DNA of 64,000 nucleotides from Porticoccus hydrocarbonoclasticus MCTG13d (GCF_000744735.1 NZ_JQMM01000001.1:2232001-2296000), one strand, 5' to 3'. Positions 1-12,684 are shown, counted from the first letter of the stretch. The notes: a model not told the origin generated them from the letters alone. Numbers and translations are program-made.

Positions 1-1
1 G

Positions 2-646
2 GACCAGCGCCATGTCCGACCCGGAGATGTATTGCAACTGGCCGAGCTGCTCAAGCCATTACCTGAAATTGAATTCAATGTTGAGGGCAACCCGTTTGCA
101 GCCCAGAGGGGCGACTACCCGGGCCTAACTTCACTGGCAGAAGCAACGCTACCCGACCAGTGCACACTGGTGCCGGATACGGATCACCAGCTCACCTCTG
201 ATCACGGTTTTGACTTGACTCAAACAGCTGACAAACTCTTACCGGTGATCGAAAAACTGAAGTCCCTTAAAATCCGGGTCAGCCTGTTTATGGACCCCAT
301 TCCTGAACAGATTGAGCTCGCAAAACAACTCGGTGCGGACCGTATCGAACTGTATACCGGCCCCTATGCCGCAGCCTGGAACAGCAGTGATCCGAAAACA
401 CTGGAAAACCTGTATCAACAGCACAGGCAAGCGGCGTTACTGGCCTCGGAACTCGGCCTGGGCGTTAATGCCGGACACGATCTCAACCTGGACAACCTGC
501 CCAGGTTCTCGACCATTCCCGGCCTGAAAGAAGTCTCAATCGGTCACGCGTTGATTGTGGATGCGATTACTCTAGGGTTGGCAGAAGCCGTCAAAGCCTA
601 CAAAGCCATTCTTGAGGCGACAACAAGGATCCAGAAGACCAGGTAA
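2..646 (+). CDS. pdxJ: Pyridoxine 5'-phosphate synthase, 3' part (N-terminus outside window)
   Basis: PdxJ condenses 1-deoxy-D-xylulose 5-phosphate with 3-amino-2-oxopropyl phosphate to form pyridoxine 5'-phosphate, the last ring-forming step of vitamin B6 synthesis, in the cytoplasm. The frame is open to the left edge. It begins with DQRHVRPGDVL, which matches the conserved D-R-R-H segment about 45-50 residues into the usual ~240-residue protein. Later PdxJ landmarks are visible: CTLVPD, RVSLFMDP, GADRIELYTGPYA, LGLGVNAGHDLN and a C-terminal SIGHALIVDA. A TTG inside the frame at 32 should not be taken as the start. It is followed after 17 bp by a gene on the opposite strand. Confidence 0.93.
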   Translation, partial: DQRHVRPGDVLQLAELLKPLPEIEFNVEGNPFAAQRGDYPGLTSLAEATLPDQCTLVPDTDHQLTSDHGFDLTQTADKLLPVIEKLKSLKIRVSLFMDPIPEQIELAKQLGADRIELYTGPYAAAWNSSDPKTLENLYQQHRQAALLASELGLGVNAGHDLNLDNLPRFSTIPGLKEVSIGHALIVDAITLGLAEAVKAYKAILEATTRIQKTR

Positions 647-663
647 TAACCCCTTACATCCTT

Positions 664-1029
664 TCAGGCTCCCCCGGTTTCACTAAGCTGCTGACAACCA
701 ATACAAAGAACCGATTCAGGTTTTATCTCAAGCCGTCGGGTATCAATCAGCTCGCCGCATTGTTCACACCAACCGTATTCCCCGTCATCCAGTGACTGCA
801 AGGCTTGCTCTACCGCCACCAAGCGCTTGCGATAAGCAGCTCTGCTGGCATGGGACATTTGCTGCTGTTGCAGTGCATCCATTCTAGATAACCTGCCGAC
901 CATGGTTTGGTCGAGGGCCACGGTTCGACTCGCTTCTGTGGATATATTCAGCAACTCCCGAAGTTCGAGCCTCGAATGCTCCAACATATCCCTGAAATGA
1001 TCCAACTGTTTATCGGTTAACATCTGCAT
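664..1029 (-). CDS. TraR/DksA-family C4 zinc-finger protein
   Basis: Predicted protein of about 121 residues with an N-terminal helical region and a C-terminal zinc finger of the DksA/TraR type. The four cysteines are seen in WCEQCGELI followed by VLCIGCQQL. Family members bind the RNA polymerase secondary channel or act as small zinc proteins. Which role applies here cannot be read from sequence, and the protein is shorter than E. coli DksA (151 residues). The start is uncertain. The frame extends to a codon at 1068, but MQMLTDKQLDHF at 1029 or the Met at 1023 fits the family better and leaves a 40-bp divergent spacer to the next gene. No strong ribosome binding site is visible at any candidate. 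Confidence 0.8.
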   Translation of the reverse strand: MQMLTDKQLDHFRDMLEHSRLELRELLNISTEASRTVALDQTMVGRLSRMDALQQQQMSHASRAAYRKRLVAVEQALQSLDDGEYGWCEQCGELIDTRRLEIKPESVLCIGCQQLSETGGA

Positions 1030-1069
1030 AGGCTTATAATAAGGGTTTATCGATTCCCGGTTGCACACA

Positions 1070-1861
1070 ATGACACAGCATTATAATGCGCCCGCCCAAA
1101 GGGGCGAGTATCTCGAGCGGAAGCGTTTCTTTGACAAAATGCTCACCATCTATGGGCGCAAGCCGGTGCTCGAAGCACTCGAAGACCATAATCTTCCCTG
1201 TTACCGGCTCCACCTTGCCGAGTCCAATCAGACGGGAGGTATTATTGCCCAAATCATAAAACTGGCCGAAGCCCGGGGCGTGGAGATAAAATTCCACAGC
1301 CGTCAGGCCCTGTCGCGTATTTCTCGCAACGGCAAGCAGGATCAGGGCGTGGCAGCAGATCTGGCTTGTCCCAATCACCTCTTGCTGGAAGACTTTCTCG
1401 CCAAGCCACCAGCGAACAACTACAGCCTGATTGCGCTGGACGGCATCACCAACCCACAAAATCTCGGCATGATTATCCGCTCGGTTACCGCCAGCCCCTG
1501 CCACGGTCTACTGTTACCCGCCCAGGGTATTGCTGCCATTTCTCCGCTGGTCATAAAGGCCAGTGCGGGAACGCTGTTCAAAAGCAGGCTGATTCACTGC
1601 GACAACCTGGCAGAGGCGCTTGAGGCACTAAAGCAACAGGGCATCACCTGCTGCGCCCTGTCCTCTCACGGAGAAAAAACACTCACCGATTTCCGTCCGC
1701 AAACACCGGTCGTTTATGTGTTGGGTAATGAAACAGAAGGGGTTTCCAAAACCGTTAATGACTGCTGTACAGCCCACCTTCGGATTCCCATGCACAATGG
1801 CGTGGAATCATTGAATGTGGCAGTCACTGCAGCCCTGCTGGCTTTTCGGGAATCCTGTTGA
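1070..1861 (+). CDS. TrmH/SpoU-family RNA 2'-O-methyltransferase
   Basis: A 263-residue SPOUT methyltransferase that should transfer a methyl group from S-adenosylmethionine to a ribose 2'-OH in rRNA or tRNA. An N-terminal substrate-binding segment (TIYGRKPVLEALED, as in RlmB) precedes the three SpoU motifs: DGITNPQNLGMIIRS, VYVLGNETEGVS and IPMHNGVESLNVAVTAALL. These form the knotted cofactor site. The organisation resembles RlmB, but the N-terminal extension of about 25 residues and moderate similarity leave the exact target open, so no symbol is given. The ATG at 1070 is preferred over the in-frame TTG at 1061. A shorter start at 1139 is possible. The gene is divergent from the DksA-like gene. 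Confidence 0.85.
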   Translation: MTQHYNAPAQRGEYLERKRFFDKMLTIYGRKPVLEALEDHNLPCYRLHLAESNQTGGIIAQIIKLAEARGVEIKFHSRQALSRISRNGKQDQGVAADLACPNHLLLEDFLAKPPANNYSLIALDGITNPQNLGMIIRSVTASPCHGLLLPAQGIAAISPLVIKASAGTLFKSRLIHCDNLAEALEALKQQGITCCALSSHGEKTLTDFRPQTPVVYVLGNETEGVSKTVNDCCTAHLRIPMHNGVESLNVAVTAALLAFRESC

Positions 1862-1866
1862 GCCGA

Positions 1867-3108
1867 TCAACCTTCCCGGGAGTCATTAGGAAATGGTTGC
1901 CATAGATCGCTGAATTTAATGGCAACTAACGCCGTTACTACGGTCAATGCGCCCAGTGTACCAATGGCCGTCAGCACCCCCACGGAAGCAATGGCATGAC
2001 CGCTGAGCCACGCACCAACTGTCGCAGCACCAAACAGTGATAACTGGTATACAGAGACCACTCTTGCACGATACTTCTGGGGTGACTCCTCATGGGTTAG
2101 GGAGCGACCCAGCATCATTGCAACCCCCGAGGCGCTCCCCCACAACAGCACCAAAAAAAATAATAGCCAGACCGGAGGGTGAAGGGCAATGATGATCAGA
2201 AACAGGCCACGTACCAGCAGACTGGCTAACAATACCCTGCCGGGCTGCCTGAACCGTCCCACCAGTCGAATAATAATCACATTGGAAATGATTATACCCA
2301 ACATAAAGGTGAACTGGATGGAAGCAAAAAAGGACGCCCCCTGCTGGTAAACCTCACGGGTCAGGAGGGGCATGGCAACAAGATAGAGCCCAAAACCGAG
2401 AAAACCGGTTGCCGCAACCACCATCATCAACTGAAATAACCGCCGGTGATGCCACACCAGTTTCAAGCCGGACATCATGTCCACCCAGGTAGAACCGCGG
2501 CGACCCATACTGCTCTCTGGCAAATAACCGAGGCTGTTTCGCAGCAACCAACCCGAAGTAGCCAACATGACCAGTTGAAGACCGATCAATGGCAACAGGC
2601 CGATGCGATCCATATAACCGGCCAGGAAAATACCGGCACTTTGGGCAGTAAACTGCACAAAAGAAGCCCTGGCAACAGCCTGTTGCAGCTGACTGTCCAC
2701 AACACGCGACAAGAGACTTTCTCTGGCGGGCTGCACAAATGCGGTAATAGTGCCAAAACAGAACCCGTAAAGCAGCATTACACTGAAGGATAGTTGTCCT
2801 GACCACAGTGCTCCCATGAGCAACAGGCAAGGCAGGTTATAGAGTAGATAAAGCCGAAACAGGTGCTGCCCGGGATGGCGATTATCCGACATGACACCGC
2901 CCCACAATACAAATAACAGCTGTGGCAACATCAGGGCCATCTGCGCAATACCAACACGCTCGGGAGATTCATTCAGGACACCGACCAACAGCCAGGGAAA
3001 CAGCACGATTTGCAAACCGTGCGCAAAGGAACTCACACCCATACCCTGCAGGTAAAAACGAAAGCTGCCGGTCGGGCTGTCCGTTAAGGCGTTAGGGTTA
3101 TCATTCAT
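1867..3108 (-). CDS. MFS transporter
   Basis: A 413-residue integral membrane protein with about 12 hydrophobic helices, of the major facilitator superfamily and closest in style to the EntS/MFS_3-type exporters. The typical loop motif after helix 2 is present (GGVMSDNRHPGQHLF). Family proteins expel small molecules by proton antiport across the inner membrane. The substrate is not predictable here. The gene ends only 5 bp from the stop of the convergent methyltransferase gene, leaving no room for a separate terminator. No linked regulator or biosynthetic genes suggest a substrate. Confidence 0.8.
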   Translation of the reverse strand: MNDNPNALTDSPTGSFRFYLQGMGVSSFAHGLQIVLFPWLLVGVLNESPERVGIAQMALMLPQLLFVLWGGVMSDNRHPGQHLFRLYLLYNLPCLLLMGALWSGQLSFSVMLLYGFCFGTITAFVQPARESLLSRVVDSQLQQAVARASFVQFTAQSAGIFLAGYMDRIGLLPLIGLQLVMLATSGWLLRNSLGYLPESSMGRRGSTWVDMMSGLKLVWHHRRLFQLMMVVAATGFLGFGLYLVAMPLLTREVYQQGASFFASIQFTFMLGIIISNVIIIRLVGRFRQPGRVLLASLLVRGLFLIIIALHPPVWLLFFLVLLWGSASGVAMMLGRSLTHEESPQKYRARVVSVYQLSLFGAATVGAWLSGHAIASVGVLTAIGTLGALTVVTALVAIKFSDLWQPFPNDSREG

Positions 3109-3184
3109 TTGCGCTAAAAATAGTCAGAAAAGCATCTTTAAAGGCTCGAAAACAGCCACTCAGGAAAGAAACTGTAATATTTTG

Positions 3185-6171
<2,987 letters not shown>

Positions 6172-6280
6172 CGTCTTTTTTATCCTGTCAAAATTTCGCT
6201 TTGCGAATTTAATAACACTATGGCAACAGCAATAGTCGTCTGGCCAACCCGGGTAATTTACCGAGGCCTGTTAACAGGCT

Positions 6281-9200
6281 CTAGGCTTCCGCCAACTCCA
6301 CGGCCTGATTAACATCCACACTGACCAGGCGTGACACCCCCGGTTCGTGCATGGTAACCCCCATCAACTGATTGGCCATTTCCATGGCAATCTTGTTATG
6401 GGAAATGTAAATAAATTGCACTCTGGCAGACATTTCTTCCACCATTCTGGCATAGCGCCCAACATTCGCATCATCCAGCGGTGCATCCACCTCATCAAGC
6501 ATACAAAAAGGTGCAGGGTTCAACTCAAAAATTGAAAACACCAGCGCAATAGCTGTCATGGCTTTTTCGCCACCCGACAGCAGGTGAATGGTGGTATTTT
6601 TCTTACCGGGTGGTCGCGCCATAATCGTAACGCCAGTATCCAGCAGATCATCCCCCGTCAATTCCAGATAGGCGTGACCGCCACCAAATAATTTAGGGAA
6701 CAGCTCCTGCAAGGAACTGTTGATCAGATCAAAGGTTTCCCTGAAACGAGTACGAGTTTCCCTGTCAATTTTTCGAATCGCATCCTCAAGTGTCTGTAGC
6801 GCTTCCTCAAGCTCGGCGTTTTGGGCATCCAGGTACGTTTTTCTTTCCGACTCCTGCTTGAACTCATCAACCGCTGCGAGATTGATCGGACCCAGCCGTT
6901 GAATGCGGTTGGCCAGCCGTTCCAGCTCCTCCTCCCACTGGGAGAGATCCGCATCTTCCGGCAGTGCCGCCAACAGACTATCCAGATCAAAACGGTGCTC
7001 ACTGATTTGCTCCGCAATCGTTTTACTGCGAGTAGCCAGATCCTGGGCAGAAAGGCGATGCTGTTCCAGCTCCACCCGTTCTGTCTGTATCTGCTGCTCC
7101 AGTTGGCTACGCCGTTTTTCGGTTTCGCGCATCTGCTCTTCAATCGTTTCCAGTGTCTGTCTCGCAGTAGTGAGCTCTCTCTCCACTGTCAGACGCCGTT
7201 CCAGTTGTGCAGCCAGGTCTTCCTGAAGTTGCAGTGTCGGATCTTCATGTTGATTGAATACCGCATGCAACTGCTCGCGGCGCTCCTGAAGTCGGGCCAC
7301 CTGTACCTGCAAACGTTCAATCCCTTCCAGAACAGCATGCAACTGTGTGCTGACCGACTTTTCCCGCATGGCCAGTTCATGACAGTGGTCGCGGTCGTAC
7401 CTGGCAGCCTGTCGCGCCCGATCGAGCTCAGCACGAAAACTGTCCCGTTGCTGGAGCAATTGCTCACGCTGGAAGGTATCCCGCTCCATCATTTCAATGG
7501 CAACTGACAGGGATTGTCGAGCAGTTTTGAGATTTTCCTGCTCCAACTGCTGCTGCTGCAATGCTTCATTGAGCTCATTTTCGGCACGGGTACGACGGGC
7601 AGCAAACTGCTCCACCTGCATCTGGTTGGCAGCCAATACGGAGCGAAGCTCCGCGTAGTGGCGCTGCTGCTCAGCCATATCGCGGCTAATGTCCTCACGA
7701 CTGACTTCAAGCTCCCGCAATGCCTGCGCTATGGTAGTTTTCTCAACAGACAGTGCATCAATGATCGATTGACACTCAGACAGCTCACGGGTCAGTGACT
7801 CGAGTGCCTGTTGTCGTTTTAAAACACCGGCACGGGCGTCCTGATCGCGCGCTACCCTAAGCCAGTTGACGCCGAGCCATAATCCATCACGCGTGATGAC
7901 AGATTGTGCTGATGACAAATGCTTGCGCATCGATAATGCAGCAGAGAGGTCTTCAGCGACCAGCACACCGGTTAATAATGATCCAGCCCACTGACCCGTA
8001 ACTTTACTGGCCAGAGAACTCGCTAATGCCGGTTTAATTACCTCAGTTTCGGCCCGATCCAGCAAAACCAGGTGACCCTTGCCAAAACTGTCAAGCTGAT
8101 GACTCATCGAGGTGAAATCATCGACACAAACCGCTTGCAGGTAATTACCCAGCACTGTTTCCACAGCCGTCTCCCAACCCGGCTCCACCTGTAAGGTTTC
8201 TGCCAGTTTCGGGTGTCCAGTCAGTTCCTGGTTCTCGATCCACTGCTGCTGATCGCCTTCGCCACCTAATGCAGCCTGTTGCAGCGCCTCCAGCGATGAC
8301 TGCCTGCCAAGCATGGACTGTAGTTGTCCCCGCTGCTGATCGAGTTCAGCACCGATTTCAAGGCTTTTCTGGCGGGTATTTTCAACTTCAAGGTTCAGGC
8401 TATCAAGGCGAGCCTGCTGATCCCCGAGGGCCAGCTCAACCTCTGCCAGCTGCGCCTGCACCAAGGCAATTTCTTCCTGTACAGGACTGTCGCTGAGGCC
8501 CTGATATTCCTGTTGCACGGTCTCTATCCGCTCGGCCAGTCGCCGCAATACCTGTTCCAGGTGTTGAATCCGGGACTGCTCTACTTCCGCCTGTTGACGG
8601 GGCTCGCCGGACTTGAGATTGAATTCGTCCCACTGGGATTGCCAGGTCTGCATGGTTTCCTCAGCCTGAGATAACACACTCTGAGAAAGCTTCTCGGCGG
8701 CATTCGCCTTTTCCAGCTGAGGCGCGATTTCCAGCAATTCACCCTGCCATCTTTCAGCCTTCTCGCGATCGACACGCAGATGCTCTTCGGATTCAGCAAA
8801 ATTACGGTCTGTTTGCATCAGGTCCTGTTGCAGTTCGCGGGCGCGATCCTGCACGTGCTGAATGGCCTGCTCGATTCTTGCCACCTCAGCGCCAATGCTG
8901 TAATAGCGCCCCTGCACTTCGTTAAACCTGTCGCCCGACTCCGTGTACTCGCTACGGTGACGCTCCACTGCTGTATCGCAAGCACTGCGTTCTGTAACCA
9001 GTGCCTCAACTTTTAACTCAAAACCGGAAATGACCTGACGGCGATCGACAATCTGTTCCTCCAGCAATCGCCAGCGAAGTGCCTGCAGCTCTGCCTTGAT
9101 TCGGCGCTCCTCCTTTTTGAATTCGGTGTACTTCTCAGCGGCCTGGGCCTGACGCTCCAGTCGGCCCAGTTGCCGGCCCAGCTCTTCGCGAATATCGGTG

Positions 9201-9781
9201 AGGCGTTCCAGGTTTTCCTGTGTGCGACGGATGCGGTTTTCTGTATCCCGCCGGCGCTCCTTGTACTTTGAAATCCCCGCAGCTTCTTCGATATAGACAC
9301 GCAACTCATCGGGGCGCGCTTCAATCAAGTTGGAAATCATGCCCTGCTCAATGATGGCATAGCTGCGCGGGCCCAGGCCGGTACCGAGAAAGATGTCGGT
9401 GATATCGCGTCGACGACATTTGCTGCCGTTCAGATAATATTGGGACTGCCCCTCCCGGGTGACTTTGCGCTTGATGGAAATTTCACTCCAGCTGGCATAC
9501 TCACCACCCAGGGTGCTATCGGAGTTGTCAAAAACCAGCTCAATCGAAGCCTGGCCCACAGGCTTTCGCCCACCGGAACCGTTAAAAATAACATCGGTCA
9601 TGGACTCGCCGCGCAAATGTTTGGCAGAACTTTCACCCATGACCCAACGCACTGCATCAATGATATTGGATTTGCCGCAGCCATTCGGGCCAACAACGGC
9701 ACAGAGATTGCTCGGAAAAGACACAGTGGTCGGGTCAACAAACGACTTGAAGCCTGCCAGTTTGATACATTTGAGGCGCAT
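6281..9781 (-). CDS. smc: Chromosome segregation ATPase SMC
   Basis: The structural maintenance of chromosomes protein, which compacts and organises newly replicated DNA. It is about 1166 residues, the normal length. The N-terminal head carries Walker A (VGPNGCGKSNIIDAV) directly after MRLKCIKLAGFKSF. Two long coiled coils flank a hinge around residues 510-660. The C-terminal head has the signature LLSGGEKAMTAIAL and Walker B FCMLDEVDAPLDDANV. The start at 9781 was chosen because MRLKCIKLAGF is the canonical N-terminus and an AAGAG-like ribosome site lies upstream; the frame also allows 9802. It is the first gene of the smc-zipA-ligA group. Confidence 0.96.
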   Translation of the reverse strand: MRLKCIKLAGFKSFVDPTTVSFPSNLCAVVGPNGCGKSNIIDAVRWVMGESSAKHLRGESMTDVIFNGSGGRKPVGQASIELVFDNSDSTLGGEYASWSEISIKRKVTREGQSQYYLNGSKCRRRDITDIFLGTGLGPRSYAIIEQGMISNLIEARPDELRVYIEEAAGISKYKERRRDTENRIRRTQENLERLTDIREELGRQLGRLERQAQAAEKYTEFKKEERRIKAELQALRWRLLEEQIVDRRQVISGFELKVEALVTERSACDTAVERHRSEYTESGDRFNEVQGRYYSIGAEVARIEQAIQHVQDRARELQQDLMQTDRNFAESEEHLRVDREKAERWQGELLEIAPQLEKANAAEKLSQSVLSQAEETMQTWQSQWDEFNLKSGEPRQQAEVEQSRIQHLEQVLRRLAERIETVQQEYQGLSDSPVQEEIALVQAQLAEVELALGDQQARLDSLNLEVENTRQKSLEIGAELDQQRGQLQSMLGRQSSLEALQQAALGGEGDQQQWIENQELTGHPKLAETLQVEPGWETAVETVLGNYLQAVCVDDFTSMSHQLDSFGKGHLVLLDRAETEVIKPALASSLASKVTGQWAGSLLTGVLVAEDLSAALSMRKHLSSAQSVITRDGLWLGVNWLRVARDQDARAGVLKRQQALESLTRELSECQSIIDALSVEKTTIAQALRELEVSREDISRDMAEQQRHYAELRSVLAANQMQVEQFAARRTRAENELNEALQQQQLEQENLKTARQSLSVAIEMMERDTFQREQLLQQRDSFRAELDRARQAARYDRDHCHELAMREKSVSTQLHAVLEGIERLQVQVARLQERREQLHAVFNQHEDPTLQLQEDLAAQLERRLTVERELTTARQTLETIEEQMRETEKRRSQLEQQIQTERVELEQHRLSAQDLATRSKTIAEQISEHRFDLDSLLAALPEDADLSQWEEELERLANRIQRLGPINLAAVDEFKQESERKTYLDAQNAELEEALQTLEDAIRKIDRETRTRFRETFDLINSSLQELFPKLFGGGHAYLELTGDDLLDTGVTIMARPPGKKNTTIHLLSGGEKAMTAIALVFSIFELNPAPFCMLDEVDAPLDDANVGRYARMVEEMSARVQFIYISHNKIAMEMANQLMGVTMHEPGVSRLVSVDVNQAVELAEA

Positions 9782-9911
9782 GATGTCTCTTTTTAATGGC
9801 ATTCCTGCCAGAAGTTTTATTGCATTGACAGCCGTATCAGCCGGGTGTTACCGAGCGACTGGAAAACTGCGATTTTACACAGCTGGGCAGCGTCCACAAG
9901 CAACTGTGATT

Positions 9912-11102
9912 CTATAATTTCCTGTCAATAACAATGGTTGCAGCAATACCCTGATTTTTCATGGAGAGGACCTCACTGGCACCTTCCAGATCCCCTGCTG
10001 ACGGAGCCACTGAACCCGTTGTTGAAATCCTCGCTACCACCTCAACCCGATCAGCCGAAGAAAGTAACTTGCCGTTGGGCATTGCCATTGAATCATCCAG
10101 CACGACGGTGGTCGGCAGGTCAGCCACCTGTAATCTGGCCACAGCCAATGGCATTCGTGATCCCTGCCATTCCCGTGCAAATACATAAATCACTTGTCCG
10201 GAATCAGCAGTCAGCTCCGGCGCCAATGAGACATTCACCCGCAGAGAGGGCATGCTGTCTCCCATTTGTTCGCGGGCACGCTCGATTCCCGCCTTCAGGG
10301 ATTCAGCCTGGGGAGTTGAGGGATGAATCGCCTGCAGGGCATTTTGCCAGCTGGTAATCGCCACGAGATAATCGCCCGATTCAAATGCACGGATGCCTTT
10401 TAGGCCCAAGGCGGTGAGGTTGTTGGGATCAAGGGCCAATGCACGCTCGAGCGCCGAATCGGCCTCAGGACTGAAACGATTTCCAGAGGCAAAATAAGCC
10501 GCCTGGGCATACTCTGCCTGAAGGTCTGCATCCTCGGGAGCAATCCGCACAGCACGCTGGTAAGTGGCACTGGACTGCAGAAACTCACCGTCTTCAAGCA
10601 GCATACGGGCCAGCATAACAAGGTAATACACGTTATCGGGCTGGTTCTGCAGACGGCCGACAATCTTCTGTTGCAACTGCTGACGAATTTGAGCATCTGC
10701 TTCGCTGTCCCGGTTTACAAGGCGCTTCTCCATCAGTTCACTGATCAGCGCATCCTCACTGGCACCGAGCTGATGGTAAAGACTGAAAGCCAACAGCGGC
10801 ACCAGCAACAGACCCGCCATTAACAACCAGGCGCCGCGAGATCGAGTTGATTCTATCACCGGTAAATCTGACTCGTCTGCCAGTAGCAGGCGTTTCTGTT
10901 CTGCGACCAACTCACGATACTGCTGCTCATCCATTTCACCATCGGCCAGTTGGCGGTCAAGCTCCGACATCTGTTCACGAAACAAGACAATGTTGGCCTG
11001 TTGCCCTTCGTCTGACTGCACCCGGGGCGTTTTTCGCAGCAGCGGATAAATCACAAAAAGACCGGCCAGCAAGGTGAGAAAAGCCAAGATTGACCAGATC
11101 AT
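9912..11102 (-). CDS. ccmI: Cytochrome c maturation protein CcmI
   Basis: CcmI is the apocytochrome c chaperone of the System I heme ligation complex. The 396 residues contain two N-terminal membrane helices (residues ~3-20 and ~95-112) flanking a cytoplasmic leucine-zipper-like segment (MSELDRQLADGEMDEQQYREL). They are followed by periplasmic TPR repeats (DNVYYLVMLARMLLEDGEF, EDADLQAEYAQAAYFASGN, NNLTALGLKGIRAFESGDY) and a C-terminal beta-rich domain. It is the last gene of the ccm operon and overlaps the ccmH stop by 4 bp. Confidence 0.92.
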   Translation of the reverse strand: MIWSILAFLTLLAGLFVIYPLLRKTPRVQSDEGQQANIVLFREQMSELDRQLADGEMDEQQYRELVAEQKRLLLADESDLPVIESTRSRGAWLLMAGLLLVPLLAFSLYHQLGASEDALISELMEKRLVNRDSEADAQIRQQLQQKIVGRLQNQPDNVYYLVMLARMLLEDGEFLQSSATYQRAVRIAPEDADLQAEYAQAAYFASGNRFSPEADSALERALALDPNNLTALGLKGIRAFESGDYLVAITSWQNALQAIHPSTPQAESLKAGIERAREQMGDSMPSLRVNVSLAPELTADSGQVIYVFAREWQGSRMPLAVARLQVADLPTTVVLDDSMAMPNGKLLSSADRVEVVARISTTGSVAPSAGDLEGASEVLSMKNQGIAATIVIDRKL

Positions 11103-11659
11103 CGCTCCACCCCACCACTGCTTCTATCGTCATCTGATTCAGACTGCTCGGTTTCCCCCAGCAGAGTTTGCAACTGCGCCTGTTCTTTCGCAGATAATGC
11201 ATCACTGCTGGCGGCCGTTGCAGTAGGGGCGTCAGACTGGGCATTTACCGGGGGCGCACTCATGGACTCGCGACGATTGACCCTCCATAAAATACCAATA
11301 CCAACCACCACCAGAAGCAATGGCGTCAGCCAGAGTATCAGTGTGGTATTTTTGACCGGCGGGCGATACATGACAAATTCACCATAGCGAGCAACCAGAA
11401 AGTCGACAATTTCACTGTCTGTTTTCCCGTCTTCCAGCATCCGGTAGATCTCACCGCGAAGATCCTGGGCTATAGGGGAATTGGAATCTGCCAGGGTCTG
11501 ATTCTGGCATTTTGGACAACGCAATTCAGCCACCAGCTCGTGAAACCGCTGGCGTTTTTCATCGGAGGAAAATGTCTGCACATCCTCGGCGGCTCCGACC
11601 GATCCAGCACCGGCCAGTATCAGCAGTAAGAAAGTCCCAACGGTTAAAATCCTGTGCAT
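11099..11659 (-). CDS. ccmH: Cytochrome c maturation protein CcmH
   Basis: A thiol-disulfide component of the heme lyase complex that reduces or holds apocytochrome c cysteines in the periplasm. The 186-residue protein has a signal peptide (LTVGTFLLLILAGAGSVGAA), the diagnostic LRCPKCQNQTLADSN motif with two redox cysteines, the conserved YGEFVMYRPP segment, and a membrane helix (TLILWLTPLLLVVVGIGILW). The C-terminal tail of about 50 residues is Ser/Ala/Asp-rich. A 115-bp gap separates it from the upstream carboxymuconolactone decarboxylase-like gene in the same operon. Confidence 0.94.
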   Translation of the reverse strand: MHRILTVGTFLLLILAGAGSVGAAEDVQTFSSDEKRQRFHELVAELRCPKCQNQTLADSNSPIAQDLRGEIYRMLEDGKTDSEIVDFLVARYGEFVMYRPPVKNTTLILWLTPLLLVVVGIGILWRVNRRESMSAPPVNAQSDAPTATAASSDALSAKEQAQLQTLLGETEQSESDDDRSSGGVER

Positions 11660-11774
11660 ACTGATCCCGTTTTTCCTGCGTGAACATCCGAACAGCCCAC
11701 TATTGAGAGAGCTTGAGAGACGTCACCTGATGTGCCCCTAAGGATATAAACAGGCTGTGGCCGCCCGCCCCCTC

Positions 11775-12146
11775 TCACTGATCTTCAACGATTTCCTTTG
11801 CTGCACGAAACGCCTCCTGAAGGGCGGGCGCCCCGATATAGGGTGCGGTATGCAGCAATACCTCGCGAATTTCCTCAACGGTGCAACCATTGCGCAACGC
11901 ACCGCGCACGTGGCCTTTTAATTCCGCTGGCGCTTTGAGTGCTGCCAGGACGGCGATCGTAATCATGCTACGGGTTTTTAGAGGCAAGGCATCACGCGCC
12001 CACACGGAGCCCCAACAGTTTTCATTGATGTAATCCTGAACGGGTTGTGTAAAGGCTGTGGCCGCCGCCATGGATCGATCGACAAACTCATCACCCATCA
12101 CCTGGCGACGTACACTCATTCCTCGTTGATAATCTTCTTCAGACAT
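11775..12146 (-). CDS. Carboxymuconolactone decarboxylase-family protein within the ccm operon
   Basis: A 123-residue all-helical protein of the CMD family. Hallmarks are LKTRSMITIAVLAALK, ELKGHVRGALRNGCTVEEI and VLLHTAPYIGAPA. It lacks the CxxC of AhpD-type peroxidase subunits, so it is closer to the 4-carboxymuconolactone decarboxylase branch; its substrate is unknown. The start at 12146 is set by a strong GAGGTGA ribosome binding site that overlaps the end of ccmG. A longer frame to 12224 would overlap ccmG. It lies 13 bp after ccmG and before ccmH, an unusual insertion into a conserved operon. Confidence 0.85.
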   Translation of the reverse strand: MSEEDYQRGMSVRRQVMGDEFVDRSMAAATAFTQPVQDYINENCWGSVWARDALPLKTRSMITIAVLAALKAPAELKGHVRGALRNGCTVEEIREVLLHTAPYIGAPALQEAFRAAKEIVEDQ

Positions 12147-12159
12147 ACGATCTGTCACC

Positions 12160-12684
12160 TCATTGAATTTCTTGCCATATGGGCAGGAGCTTATCTCGCC
12201 AGACGCGCTCATCCACAACACCAATATGCTTGTAACGTATGGTACCGGTACGATCTACGACGTAGGTTTCAGGCGCACCAAAAACACCGAGGTTCAGCCC
12301 CATTCGTCCCCGCGCATCAATCACGCTCAACGCATAGGGGTCACCTTTGTCCATCAGCCATTTTCTGGCCGCCGCATTATCGTCCTTGTAGTTAAGACCA
12401 ATTATACGTATCCCCTGATCAGCCAACTTGTTGAGAAAAGGATGCTCGATCCGGCAGGCAACACACCAAGTGGCCCAGACATTGAGCAGTGCGGGCTCCC
12501 CCTGGAACAGCACCTCCGTCACTGAACGTGTTTCATCACCCAGTACCGGGAGAGAAAATACCGGAACGGGCCGATCGATCAACGCTGAAGGCATGGCATT
12601 GGGGTCACGCTCCAGGCCATTGAGCAAAAAAATGGCCAGCACCACAAACACCATCAAGGGCAAAAAAAGCTTTAATCTGGACAC
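12160..12684 (-). CDS. ccmG: Thiol:disulfide interchange protein CcmG/DsbE
   Basis: A membrane-anchored periplasmic thioredoxin-like protein that reduces apocytochrome c or CcmH during heme attachment. The 174 residues start with a signal anchor (LFLPLMVFVVLAIFLLNG), followed by a TlpA/DsbE thioredoxin fold with the active-site motif WATWCVACRIEHP, the family segment GLNYKDDNAAARKWL and the cis-proline loop GAPETYVVDRTGTIRY. It lies 16 bp after ccmF. Confidence 0.95.
   Translation of the reverse strand: MSRLKLFLPLMVFVVLAIFLLNGLERDPNAMPSALIDRPVPVFSLPVLGDETRSVTEVLFQGEPALLNVWATWCVACRIEHPFLNKLADQGIRIIGLNYKDDNAAARKWLMDKGDPYALSVIDARGRMGLNLGVFGAPETYVVDRTGTIRYKHIGVVDERVWRDKLLPIWQEIQ

Noticed and set aside
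12147-12224. Longer N-terminus for the CMD-family gene
   Set aside because: It would overlap ccmG coding sequence, and the strong ribosome site supports the start at 12146.
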